Source: Zizania palustris
Taxonomy: Eukaryota > Streptophyta > Magnoliopsida > Poales > Poaceae
Length of the DNA: 64,000 nt
Direction: 5' to 3'
Assembly (NCBI GenBank): GCA_019279435.1
Contig: JAAALK010000086.1
Location: 19,389,913-19,453,912 of the forward strand
Shown piece after piece: positions 10,923 to 22,515 of this stretch. Both the position numbers and the translations under genes were made by a program. The notes beneath the pieces were generated by a model, which saw only the letters and a program-made list of their open reading frames with translations, was not told the origin of the DNA and ran no database searches. Position 1 is the stretch's first letter; each line of letters begins with the position of its first letter.

Positions 10923-13900
10923 CTACTGCATAGGTACAGTTGGCCTGGGGAGCATTGAGTTGACGAGCTCCTCGTTTATCTTCACTGGTAGTGGTGGCAT
11001 CTGCTTCATGATATCCGAAGCATCATTTATCCTGCAAGAATGTTGCGTGAGAAACAGAACTAAATTCTAGAGCAGTTGAGCACATTTTGGACCTGAAAAT
11101 GTGTGAAATAAATAAAATAGAGACTAGATAGACTAAAGTATTTGTACTGAGTTTGTGCCTTTTCAGACTGAAGAACAGATAGTTCGAGAATACATTAATG
11201 GGACATCTAGTGTATTTGAAATTGTGATGCAACCTTGGAAGTGCATGTGTCCATTTCCAAGATCAAGACCTAGCAGATTTGACCGTCCTGTTACAATGAC
11301 TAGCAGCAAATCTACATCAGATATCCATGATGCATCTACTGGCAAGAAATTTTTGGTGTGGAAAAATGAATTAAACAATGTTTTTTTCTGTTCACTCCCA
11401 GTACAGCAGAAGTGTGAAGAGAGCCATCCTTCTAAACTGAATCATTACCCACGTCAAAATAATACAATATTCTCATTTCATTACATGCATTGAAACCAGG
11501 AAAAACCCGTATCTTGTGGCTACTTAAAGGTATAAACAATGATACTAATTAGCAAACAATAGCAAAGAAGACTTGGACAGATGGCATGCAACCATTTCAA
11601 AATTTCACAGATTTAACAGAACAAAGATTTCAAAGCGTACTCTTTCAAGACCCTGAGTATATTATCTCGAGTTTGGCACAGTAGAGAGATGTTATCCTGT
11701 ATCTGCAAGAATAATAAAGTACGAGTGAGTAAAAATAGAAATGACATATGTAATAAGAAAATCAAAGAACAATTCAGGATCTTGAAACATATTGATGAGA
11801 CAAATATTCATGTGGTGTAAATCATCAACAGAACTACAGAAGCCATCTAGGTTCATTGATTTTTTTTAAAAAAATACCTGCATGGTGCTAAGGTTCGTTG
11901 AAATTTGACTCAAAACCTGGGCATTAGTTTCAAGGAGTTCTCCTGTTGGACCTCCAATTGCTGTAGAAAGAGAAAAAGTGAAGAACTCAGCAGCTCGATA
12001 TCTAGGCCATCAATGTCAATAGTAACAGTACTTATGGACTTCAAATGGGGTGCATTTCACTTTAAGGAATAACAACCAAGTACATTTCCAGACAAATCCC
12101 AAAAGAAACACAAAAAGAATTTTATGAAACATGTGCATTCCTACATTGCAATAATTAAAATATGGACCAAAGTAAAAGTTCAATAAAATATATGGTACTA
12201 ACTGTGAAACAATTTGGTGAATATTATTGTGACTTACCTTTGGATGAAATTTCGTCATCATCAACAGGCAGAGCTGGAACGGGGTATGGAGGAACATTAG
12301 GTCGTCCAGCTATATGGACAGGTTGTTTTGATGAAGAATCTGAAACCTTTTCCTGCAGCAACAAGTGGCTGTCAGTGTAAAGATTATCGAAACAGACTGC
12401 ATTATCTACACACTTGCACATACAACAGAACTGAAAGATAAATCTTATGGACAAGAAACTTTTTCTCTTGATGAGTTGTCTCATTAAAAAGAAGTCGAAA
12501 ACCAGCATCTATATGATTTCATATAAATATAATAAAAAAAATCATGTTATTCATATAGCAGCTGAAGAAAATAAAGAAAACAGTAGATGGTTCCAATTTC
12601 TAAGTGCAGAACTGTGAATTCTCATGTCTCAAAATAAAGTGCAGATCTACTAAAAATATATCAAGTCCAGGCATTAATAGGAAATTATAAATTCTCTCTC
12701 ACACACAAACTAAATGCCACATTTCTTGGGTTTTTGGGGTACAGATCAATATAGCAAGGTCTGAGCTGGAGTTACAAACCAGTGGACAGTGGTACTCACT
12801 TAAAATATGACGAATCTTGCAAATGTCATCTTAAAGATTAAACATATGGTTACCAATCTTACATCTCAAACAATGGAAACCGTATTTTTGAGTTTCATTC
12901 TAGCTCATAATGATTCCCTGCCTCTTACTCAGGCATCAAAGCAACAAAATAAACTTGCTCCAAGAGAATACATTTATATTATTGACAATATAGTTGAACC
13001 AGATTAAATTCACATATGCCTTTGTGGTGCATAGTACTTGGTTGAGGACTATGACTGTCAAACAAAACTAGTGAAGTAGTGATCAAATATGTGATTTTTT
13101 TAAAGAGATGATTATGACATCTTCAATTCAGAAAATGTCACTACATAACATGCTAGATAATTTGGAGGATTTAAATTCTTCAGTGACTTTCCAGACTATG
13201 TATGAGTGGTATAACCATGTTCTGGTATAAATGAATCTATTACAGAAAATCAGCATCGATTTTCCAGAAAAATTATGACAGTAATGAAAATCAGATTTTG
13301 TTAAACCTTTTTATCTTTGCTTTTCTTCGTGGAGCTATGGTCCTCTTTCTTTCTCTTTCCACTTTCCTTTTTCTGCAGATCAAAAGTGTATCATCAAATA
13401 TTAAAATCATCACTGAAAAGTGGTAATGAAACCAGCCACTATGACAATAGGAATGCTGAAGATGTGTGCTCTATGTTACTCACATTCATCCATCTGCACC
13501 GCAAGGCCACATCTCGAACTGTTTTGTCTGGCAACTTCATAGCTATTTTTGCATATCTAATGACAGGTGCATCAGATGCATACCTGAAAGCAAATACCAA
13601 GTAACATCAATAGAATCATACAGAGCAAAAACAAAGGTCTGCACAACTAAATGACCCATGGTGCCCCTCACAAGGTAACCAAAATAATGTTTTTACAAGC
13701 TCAAATGAAACATTTATGCTACTATCATCTTGATGGCAAATAGATGTGTCAGTGCCTTGTGATAGGAGTACCTTTTATGATAGTGATAGGAGTATTGCAC
13801 ATTATGCTACTAAAGAGAGTTCACATAATCTACAGCATAACAGAATAAAGCTGTTATGTGCAGATTAGATTGAATTAGTTAGATTAAGATAAGCGTAGTT

Positions 13901-15613
13901 AGGATTATTTCTGTTTTAAAGATAAAGATAAAGATAGCAGATTAGATTGTATTAGGATTATAAATACCCCATAATGGTTCAAGTAGAAGGAATTATTTGG
14001 TTCCTCTCCTGCTCCTACCAATTCGGTATCAGAGCAGCTAGGTTCTGAACACAATGATGACTGCCGCCCCATCCATAGATTTGGCGCAGGCCATCGCAGA
14101 GTTGGTACAGACCGTCGCCAACATCGATGTGCGCCTGATAGCACTCGAGGCGCGGATGGGCTTGACTCCGGTGGCCTCCACGCTGCCGAGTTGCCCCTAC
14201 GGTGTGACAGGTTTCCTCACCGCGACATCGCCACCGTCGCCGGATGCAGAGGTAGAAACACAAGAGGAGACGGAGGACCGGGAGGCGCTCAACCCCATCC
14301 TCATCAAGGAGGTCGTGGACCAGCAGGACCAGGTGGCCCTCATGGAGATCTCCGAGGACGATGGAGCCCTCGCAGCCGCTGAGCACGCCATGGTGCAAGC
14401 CACCCTCACTGCCCCTCCATGTCGCTGCCGACAAGGTCTCCGTGCTCCAGGCCACCTCGCCACCGTCCAGGATTTTCCCCAAGCCGGGGAATCAAGGGTG
14501 GCTCTCCACCGTGCACCCCTGCATGGCACGGCGCTGCCAGCCACCACGCGGGCTGCCACTGCCCCGCACGGAGCAGCGCCGTTGACCACCACAGGCCACT
14601 AAGCGCCGTAGGAAGGAGGGGATGGACAAGTGTGTGAAGGAGGAGGCGCTGCAGATCTTGGCCCTGTTCCATGTGCTTCCCCGCTTCATCCCCAAGAGCA
14701 TCATGTGCAAAGTGAAGTCCATGTTTATTGCCAAGAAATATTCTCCATCTGGACTCACAAGATTGAGCATTTCCAAGGGATTCACAGGAAAACTGGATTC
14801 CATAATGTCATGAAAGTTAGATTCTTCTTATCCGGATTTTCAGCTCAAGGACGAACTGATTTCCGAGGGAGGGAGAGCTTGTTATGTGCAGATTAGATTG
14901 AATTAGTTAGATTAAGATAAGATTAGTTAGGGTTATTTCTGTTTTAAAGATAAAGTTAGCAAATTAAATTGATAAAGATAGCAGATTAGATTGTATTAGG
15001 ATTATAAATACCCCATAAAGGTCATAGAATAAATCAAGCATTATTTAGTTCCTCTCCTGCTCCTACCAAAAGCAAATCTAAATAGACATGCATAAAGAGT
15101 GGGAAAAAGTCTCTCAACAGTATCAACTTGTCCAAACAATGAAACGAGTACTCCTAGTAGCATTACAGGAAGAATAATTCACATAGAAACTGAGAAGAAA
15201 TAAGTTTGCATAGTTGAAACCCTAAATTGTGCCCCCGGTACCTTATAATCTACTCATACACAGTAACAAATCTTAATTACTCAGCATTATCAAAGCAATT
15301 GTAACCAGGACTCACACAAATCAGGACCCAAGACGCTCCACCTAATCCGAATTGCCGAGCTCCAAACCAATCCTGACCCAGCAAAACCTGCGACTTACTT
15401 GATGAGCAGCTCGTCGAGGGTGGCCTGCTCCTCCGACGACCACTCCCGCGCCAGGCCCGGGTCGTGCCGGAGCGCCGACGCCGTGCCGCCGGGGCTAGGG
15501 TTTGCTCCCCCTCCGCCTCCGCCTCCGCCTCCGCCTCCCCCGCCGCCGCAGCTGGAGTGGGACCCGTTCTGCGCCGCAGCGCTCGCCGGCGGCGGGTGGC
15601 CGTTCGCGCCCAT
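10923..15613 (-). CDS. SANT/Myb-like nuclear protein with C-terminal DUF3755-type domain (seven exons)
   Basis: Minus-strand exons 15613-15399, 13583-13484, 13372-13307, 12352-12238, 11960-11878, 11702-11641 and 11031-10923 join in phase to 249 residues. After a glycine run (about residues 28-41) comes a SANT/Myb-like repeat (about 58-106) with spaced tryptophans (REWSSEEQATLDELLIK ... RCRWMNKK). A Lys-rich stretch follows, and then the conserved tail NISLLCQTRDNILRVLK ... MPPLPVKINEELVNSMLPR that defines DUF3755 proteins. The family is plant-specific, presumably nuclear, and poorly characterised, with a DNA- or chromatin-binding role only inferred. The ATG at 15613 is the first in-frame ATG of the exon. 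Exon 6 could begin at 11702 or at 11696 because AG occurs twice, adding or dropping two residues. Intron 1 carries a TRIM-like retroelement. Confidence 0.9.
13852..15068 (+). mobile_element. TRIM-like short LTR retroelement in SANT gene intron 1
   Basis: Two similar LTRs, 13852-14020 (169 bp) and 14880-15068 (189 bp), begin TGTTATGTGCAG and end CCTGCTCCTACCA. A 5 bp target duplication AAAGC flanks the element (13847-13851, 15069-15073). The sequence GGTATCAGAGC at 14025-14035 matches the usual initiator-Met-tRNA primer-binding site, and a purine tract (GAGGGAGGGAGAG) precedes LTR2. At 1,217 bp with LTRs under 200 bp it fits terminal-repeat retrotransposons in miniature. It lies antisense to the host gene. 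LTR2 carries about 20 extra bases relative to LTR1. Confidence 0.88.
14054..14602 (+). CDS. Open frame inside the TRIM-like element, possibly gag-derived
   Basis: An open frame of 182 codons starts 18 bp after the primer-binding site, the position of gag in a normal element. The N-terminal stretch (SIDLAQAIAELVQTVANIDV) could form a helix. No zinc knuckle, protease or polymerase motif follows, and the C-terminal half is Pro/Ala/Thr-rich and of low complexity. It may be a gag remnant or simply GC-rich DNA lacking stops. I do not recognise a family. Confidence 0.35.
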   Translation: MMTAAPSIDLAQAIAELVQTVANIDVRLIALEARMGLTPVASTLPSCPYGVTGFLTATSPPSPDAEVETQEETEDREALNPILIKEVVDQQDQVALMEISEDDGALAAAEHAMVQATLTAPPCRCRQGLRAPGHLATVQDFPQAGESRVALHRAPLHGTALPATTRAATAPHGAAPLTTTGH

Positions 15614-16956
15614 GGTACCAATTGGCGCGAACGTTGGTGCTCCCTTCCGGAAGTTTGCTCGATGCTTCTGCCTTCCGAGCACCGGGAAAGCCTCCCTCTT
15701 CTTCCCGCGACGAGTGGATGGGAGAATAAAATTACTTTTTTTTTCTTTTTCGGGATCTTTTTGATCGATTTGGGCATTATTTCTGTAGCATTCTAGTAAA
15801 CATCAAAAGAGGGGAGGCTCATTTTCGAAAAAGGGAAAATGGTTTTAAAAATTTTTAAAAATGGACGTGACATTTGACATTTTTGAGTTGTTATGTTATT
15901 TATTTATTCAAATTCCTAGAGTAAAATAGAGTAATGTCCAAATAATTTGTTTTGCAAAAACTAAAACCTCGTTTATTTCAACTTTAAAGCTTGTTTTTTA
16001 TGAGCTTGTTGCGCATCCTCTCTTGGTTCTCAGCATCCCACATGCCCAATCTAAACAACATATAAAGAGTTTATAGATGACTATAATAATTTCGGGGATT
16101 AGTTGATAGTGAGTTGTAGCGGGTTACGTTGGGCTAGCAAAAGTGAGATAGAGATTGTGGCGACGATCATGATGTGTGACGATCTAATAGGTTTTCGGTG
16201 AGAGAAAGACATCAAAGATCTTCACAATGGTATGGGAGAATATAGAGAGGAGCTCAATTGAGGGTTGGGATAGTGCAAAGCGGGTCCTTGGCACGATGGC
16301 AGTTCCCTCGTCAATGGTGAAGATAAGTAGTGTGCGCTCAAACAACTTAAGCGTTGATGCTACAACATGGCACAACTAAGCATGGAGATGTTGACATTGA
16401 AGCATGCTTGAGGTGGTTTGTATGCCAACGAGGTAGCTTGAGTAGACGCATCGTTAGATGATGTGGATTGCTTAGTCAATCAATCATTGATCAAAAATGG
16501 CAGCACACCCGTGACAAGTAAGGGAAAGGGAGACCGTGGGGTAATAGGGGAGGTTATCTTGGTTGGTGGTTAGGCTTGGTTGGGTCAGGTTAGGCTAAAA
16601 AAGGGAGGAAGGGAAATAAAGAAAATATTGGCAAGTCGAGCGAAAGTGAAAAACAAACCTAAAATAAATAGGGTAACCTTAAAGGTTATGCCAAAGGCCA
16701 AAATATGGAAATGGACGAGCATGGAGAGATGGGTTGGTTGGCCAAAAAGTGAAAACAAATGGGGTAAGGCCTAAATGAAAATGGGTCGGGAATGGGTTTG
16801 GTCTAATTGAAATAGTGCTCATTCAAAATTTTGATCTCTTCTAGGACATTGATAGAGCGATTCAAAGAATTAGGATTCGAGTGTTGTGATCAAGGAAAAA
16901 AGAAAAAAGAAGAAAAGGAAATCTCTCTGACCGATAAAAATAAGAAACAATGACTT
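15614..16956. other. Intergenic region upstream of the SANT gene
   Basis: The first about 100 bp is GC-rich and should be 5' UTR and promoter of the minus-strand SANT gene. Beyond about 15720 the DNA is AT-rich, with no gene-like frame and no delimitable transposon. Confidence 0.4.
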
Positions 16957-17142
16957 TAAAGCTCTATTTATTTCAGTTTTGGATTATAACAATCTAGTTT
17001 TTTTCGTAAGCTGAAGCAAACGGTGTAACTTATTATGTAAACTTATTATAATATAGAGTGTAAATTATAACAATCCAGTAAGCCAATGAAATCTTTTTTA
17101 TAAGCTTAATTGTTATAATTCAAATCTGAAACAAATATGCCC
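16957..17142. mobile_element. Degenerate MITE with about 30 bp inverted ends
   Basis: The left end (GCTCTATTTATTTCAG..TTGGATTATAAC) matches the reverse complement of the right end (GGGCATATTTGTTTCAG..TTGAATTATAAC). The centre is AT-rich and non-coding. I could not settle a target duplication, so the superfamily is open. The copia element begins about 55 bp further on. Confidence 0.55.
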
Positions 17143-17197
17143 TAAATATCTTTAAAAAACCCTCAAAATATATGCGCTCCCAACGTACTGCCGTTTT

Positions 17198-17411
17198 TGT
17201 AAAGATTTGAGAGTAAAATGGAATCAGTGATTCCTTGTGTATTGATTGAGAGTTTGGATTACAATTTATAGCCACCAAGAGGTGGTAGTTTTGTACAGTG
17301 AATGGATGCGATGGTTCATCGCGTCTCTTTCCTAGGAGGCGCCTCCACACAAAGGAGTAACTGCCTCATCTAACTTAAGGCTAATTAGATCATTAATTTT
17401 AATCTTCAACA
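17198..17411 (-). repeat. 3' LTR of the copia element
   Basis: Starts TGTAAAGATTT and ends CTTCAACA on the plus strand. It matches 24144-24357 except for three substitutions (GCCACC/GCTACC, TTTGTAC/TTTATAC, AAAGGAG/AAATGAG). Confidence 0.95.
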
Positions 17412-17618
17412 CTCCCCCTTGATCAATTTGTCCTTGATTATGATGTAAACTTCATCTTGAATCATCTTGTAATTCTATCTTGAAAATTTGGTGTGGAAAC
17501 TAGGTGATATGGCAATTTTATTGCATTGCTATCGTCTCATCAAAAACCTATTATAAGAAACTTGATAGGAAAATTATAAGTAGAAAATTACAATATGATG
17601 CTTAAATTAGGTTATATA

Positions 17619-20600
17619 TTAGGTGGATACTCCCCCTGATTCTTGCAAATCTTTTAATCGTCGCATGCCAATTCCATGAACATATTTCTGGAATGTTGAA
17701 TTCAGCAAGGATTTTGTAAATAAATCTGCGAGGTTATCACATGATTTGGTTTGCAAGATTTTTATCTCTCCACTTTGTTGAAGCTCATGAGGATAAAATA
17801 ATTTTGGTGCAATGTGTTTTGTAATATTGCTTTTGATATAACCTGTTTGCATCTGTGTAACACAACCAGCATTATCTTCATAGATAATAGTTGGAGATTC
17901 GATAGAACCCTTACCACATGATTGTTGTATGTGGTTTATCATTCTTCTAAGCCATACACATTCTCTTGATGCTTCATATAAGGCTATTATTTCAGAATGA
18001 TTGGTGGAAGTTGCAACTAAAGTCTGTTTAGAAGACTTCCATGAGATGGTTGTTCCACCATAAAGGAATACAAAACCCGTTTGCGATCTGGCATTATGAG
18101 GATCAGACATGTAGCCAGCATCAGTGTATCCAATCATATTGTGGTCTTGGTTTCCTTGGAAACTAAAATGTAGACCTAAGTCTTTCGTACCTTGGAGATA
18201 TCGAAGCACTTGCTTAACTCCCGTCCAATGACGTTTAGTTGGAGAAGCGCTATGTCTTGCTAATAGATTTACTGCAAATGCGATATCAGGCCTGGTGCAG
18301 TTTGCTAAATACATTAATGCTCCAACGGCACTGAGATATGGATATTCAGAACCCAATATCTCTTCTCCATCTTCCTTTGGTTTGAATGGATCTTTCTCTA
18401 CGTCTAGAGATCGAACCACCATAGGAGTTTTGGATGGATAAGAATTATTCATGTTGAATTTCTCTAAGACCTTTTGGATATAAGTAGCTTGGTGAACAAG
18501 TATTCCTGAATGAAGATGCTCAAGTTGTAGTCCTAAGCAAAATTTGGTTTTTCCCAAATCCTTCATTTCAAATTCCGTCTTGAGATGATTGCGTGCTTCA
18601 TCAATATCTTGTTCGTTACCGATGATGTTTAAATCATCAACATACACAGATATGATGCAAAATCCCGCTTGTGATTTCTTAATGAAAACACAGGGGCAGT
18701 TATCATTGTTTGAGTAACCCTTCTGAAGAAGAAACTCACTTAGTCGGTTGTACCACATTCGTCCCGACTGTTTCAAGCCATATAATAACTTATTTAGTTT
18801 TACACAATACATGTTGCGTTTTGCTTCATTCGGAGTTGAGATTCCTTCAGGAACTTTCATGTAGATATCCGAATCTAATGACCCATATAAATATGCGGTC
18901 ACGACGTCCATCAACTGCATAGGTAGACGATTTTGAACAGCCATAGAGATTAAGTATCGGAATGTTATGGCATTCATAACTGGAGAGTATGTTTCATTAA
19001 AATCAATACCAGGTCTCTGCGTGAAACCCTGGGCTACAAGCCTTGCTTTGTGTCTCACCACTATATTATTTTCATCGCGTTTACGGACGAAAACCCATTT
19101 GGATCCTACAGGGAATACCTTTGGAGGTGTGGGTATTACTTCTGTAAATACCTTCATTTGTAAAGCGAGGTGATTTCTGCAAGAATTGCATCCTTCCATT
19201 TGGGCCAATCGGAGCTTGTTTTACACTCTGCCATGGACTTTGGATCGTGATCACTTAGAAAGTTGTTTGCAATCTTATTTGAGAAATATGTGTCGACGAT
19301 TGTAGTCTGACGATTAAATGATTCTCCAGATTCACTATAGTTAGTGGATATTTCTTCTACCTTTCGTGACTCGTCGCGGTTTCCCAATGCGGTTGAGTCT
19401 AGGTCTTCCGATCTTCCAGCGTCATAGATCGTATGTACTATTGAGCTGGGCTCTTGTGGAGGTTCCCCTTCCACTGGGTGTATATTACCCAATTTATTAT
19501 TGTTATCTCGTGGTTGAATTCTACTTGTAGAAAGTGTTTTAGAAGTATTTTTCTTCGATTTCCTTTGTTGCTTGATGGAAGTCACTTTAGGTTCAGAAGT
19601 TTTCTTCTTTGGTTCCTTTGACTTTCCGGTAGCTGAATTCTGTATTTGGGCCGTACTTCTCCCCCTCTTCCTTTGGACTGTAGGAGTAGGAGTGTGAGTA
19701 GTTATGATTGGTACCTCTACTCTTTCTGGCACATTTCTGGCAGGATTATAGGATTTTGTAACACCCTTATAGTCTACAAAAGAATCTGGCATGTTATTTG
19801 CTATGTTTTGCAAGTTTATAATTTTCTGAACTTGTAGTTCAGTTTCTTGTGTACGTGGATCAGAGGCTGAGATACTTTTATCATCCCAGTTGATTTCTGG
19901 GCATTCTTTGTGGTTTTGTAATTCTCCCCCTAATGTCGGGAAATGCTCCTCATTAAAGATGCAATCTGCGTACCGGGCAGTGAATAGATCCCCTGTTAGA
20001 GGTTCAAGGTACTTTATTATTGACGGAGATTTGTACCCCACATAAATTCCCATTTTTCTGTGTGGTCCCATTGAGGTACGTTGCGGTGGTGAGATTGGTA
20101 CATAAGTGGCACATCCAAACTTACGCAGATGGGAAATACTTGGTGGATTTCCACGTACTAATTGTAGAGGGGATGTTTCGTGATATGCAGTTGGTCGCAA
20201 TTGAATTAAGTCAGCGGCGTGTAAAATCGCGTGACCCCAACATGATGTTGGTAAATTGCAATTTTGTAAAAGTGGTCTTGCAATAAACTTAAGTCGTTTA
20301 ATCAAGGATTCAGCTAGGCCATTTTGAGTATGGACATATGGAACTGAGTGTTGTACTGCGATCCCTAAAGCCATGCAATAGTCATTGAAAGCCTTAGAGG
20401 AGAATTCAGCAGCATTGTCCATTCGAATTATTTGAATTCGATGTTCGGGATAATGAGCTTTTAATTTTATTATTTGACTCATTATTTTGGCGAAAGCATG
20501 GTTTCGTGTGAAAAGAAGACACACATTGGACCATCGTGTAGATGCGTCAATTAAAACCATGAAATACTGAATGGTCCAGTTAATGGTGAAATAGGCCCAC

Positions 20601-21268
20601 AAATATCTCCTTGAATGCGTTCAAGAAATTTAAGTGGTTCAGCTTGTATTTTAATTTTAGAGGGTCTTAAAATTAGCTTGCCTTGTGCACACGCGGTACA
20701 CATAAAATCCGATGATTGTGGGAACTTTGATGTGTTTAGAGTATGACCAATAGAATTGCTAATAATTTTCCGCATCATACCTACTCATGGATGTCCAAGG
20801 CGATCATGCCATGTTTGGAATGGATCAATATTTTGGAAAATTATTTTATAAGCAACATGTGGTACGGGTTTAATGTATGTGTAGTACAATCCAGATGATA
20901 GACATGGAATTTTTTCAAGAATCTGCTTATCATATCCGTTATTTTGAGTCATAAGAAGGTATTCCTTCTGGTTGTCATCCTGAGTTTCTAGATGAAACCC
21001 ATTGAGACGGATATCGCGATAGCTTATGAGAGTACGAGTTGAGTCGGGATACAATAATGCATTCTCGATTGTTACTTGTGTACCCATAGGGAATGTAATA
21101 ATGGCACGACCAGTACCAACGATTATAGTATCGCGTCCTGCGATTGTCAAAATATTTCCTTTGGTTTTTGTAAGAGTCTGGAAATATTTTGTTTCCCTAA
21201 GTATAGTGTTTGTAGTGCCGCTGTCTACTAAGCAGAATTCCTCATCCATGATTGTTCCCGTAAATGAT
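17619..21268 (-). pseudogene. Copia pol remnant: protease, integrase, reverse transcriptase, RNase H
   Basis: Read on the minus strand. The protease active site LVDSGTT is near 21230. A GAG-pre-integrase zinc region (WHDRLGHP ... CTACAQGK) is interrupted by an in-frame TGA at 20785-20787. The integrase core shows its three acidic residues in the contexts LIDAST, RMDNAAEF and NGLAES. The RT shows YVDDL near 18650, and the RNase H shows SEIIALYEA and the EDNAG segment. A frame change lies near 20580-20600 (before the integrase core) and another near 19155-19205 (between integrase and RT). One stop and two frameshifts mean no full polyprotein can be made. Confidence 0.9.
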
Positions 21269-21511
21269 CTATATATATAATTAGAAAGGCAAAATTTAAG
21301 AAAATTTGCAAGAAATATATAGAAAACACATTTATTTATATAATTTTAATCACACAAGTACATGAATATTATTCTTGAATAATATTGTAGGATGACAAAT
21401 ATTTATTACAATACTTGATTATTTTAAGGTTCTACATAGATTGATAATTATATCTATAACTATGGAGTGAGATTTTAATTGAAATCTCCAAATATGTCAT
21501 TGGAGGTATAC
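21269..21511 (-). other. Candidate gag-pol intron in the copia element (243 bp)
   Basis: On the minus strand GTATAC at 21511 and a TATATATAG acceptor at 21269 bound 243 bp of very AT-rich DNA containing the gag stop codon. 243 is a multiple of three, gag and protease share one frame, and the junction phase (two bases plus one) is preserved. Splicing would therefore fuse gag to pol, while the unspliced RNA would stop after gag. Splicing of gag-pol RNA is known for plant Ty1/copia elements, but no transcript data were available here. Confidence 0.45.
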
Positions 21512-22515
21512 TCCATAATCATATCTTTTGTGCTCTTCGTGTCATCAAACACCGGGAGCGTTGGTTTGTCGCTAGTTGTAGTAGGGACTTCTTGGGAGTG
21601 TTCAACATCCTTGAATGCGTCCTCTTGAATATTGAAGTGAGCTTCATATCCATCGCCTTGATTGTTTCTCTTGCGTCCCATAGATTTGAGATATAAATCC
21701 ACTAGATGTTTTAGGGTCCGACACTTTTTGGTTGTGTGTTTGTAGCAACCACACTTTTGACAGAGCTTTGATTTGTCATATTTTGGTTTAATACAACTAT
21801 TATTCTTGTCAAATGTTTGTGATTTGTCCTTTTTGTTTTGTTTGTGCTTATCATTGAAATTCGAAGGACGTTTTGACGACCCCTTGAACTTGTTTGATTT
21901 CCGAAAATTTGCGTGTACCTCAGGCAAAGGTTTAGCGCCAATGGGACGCTGATGATGATTTCTCACAAGGAGTTCATCATGTTTCTCGGCCTCAAGTAAA
22001 ACATGTATTAATTCAGAATATTGCGTGAATTTGCGGGCACGATATTGTTGCTGTAAAATCCTATCAGCAGGGAGCATGGTTGAAAGTGTCTTTTCAATCT
22101 TGTCCTCCTCTGAAGGTTCCTTTTCACAAAAACGCAATTTAGCACATATTCTATGAACGGCATGATTGTAATCTCCGATACATTTGAAGTCTTGTAGTCG
22201 GAGTTGGGTCCATTCATGGCTAGCTTCAGGTAAAATGATTGCCTTCTGCTGTTCATAGCGTGTTTTGAGGGCAAGCCACAAAGTGCGCGGATTTTCTTCC
22301 TGAAGATATTCAGCTTTCAGATCTGGGTGGATGTGATTTCGTATAACGGCTAGTGCGGTATACTTCTTGACATCTGATAATTCGTCTTGTGCGCCCTCTT
22401 GGAGAGGGACGATTGCTGGTAATATCTCACGGGAGGCAAGAGTAACCTTGACATCCATAGCTTATGTTGGGTAATTACGACCGTCAATGTTGAGTATATC
22501 AAATTCTTTGGCCAT
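21475..22515 (-). pseudogene. Copia gag remnant with early nonsense codon
   Basis: The frame shows the UBN2/retrotrans_gag-type helical region and a CCHC-like zinc knuckle (CQKCGCYKHTTKKC) near 21730, followed by an acidic tail. The first ATG at 22515 is followed 17 codons later by an in-frame TAA at 22462-22464. Translation could restart at the ATG at 22458 and would run 327 codons to 21475, losing only a short N-terminal piece. Gag normally forms the virus-like particle. Whether the shortened form assembles is unknown. Confidence 0.85.
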
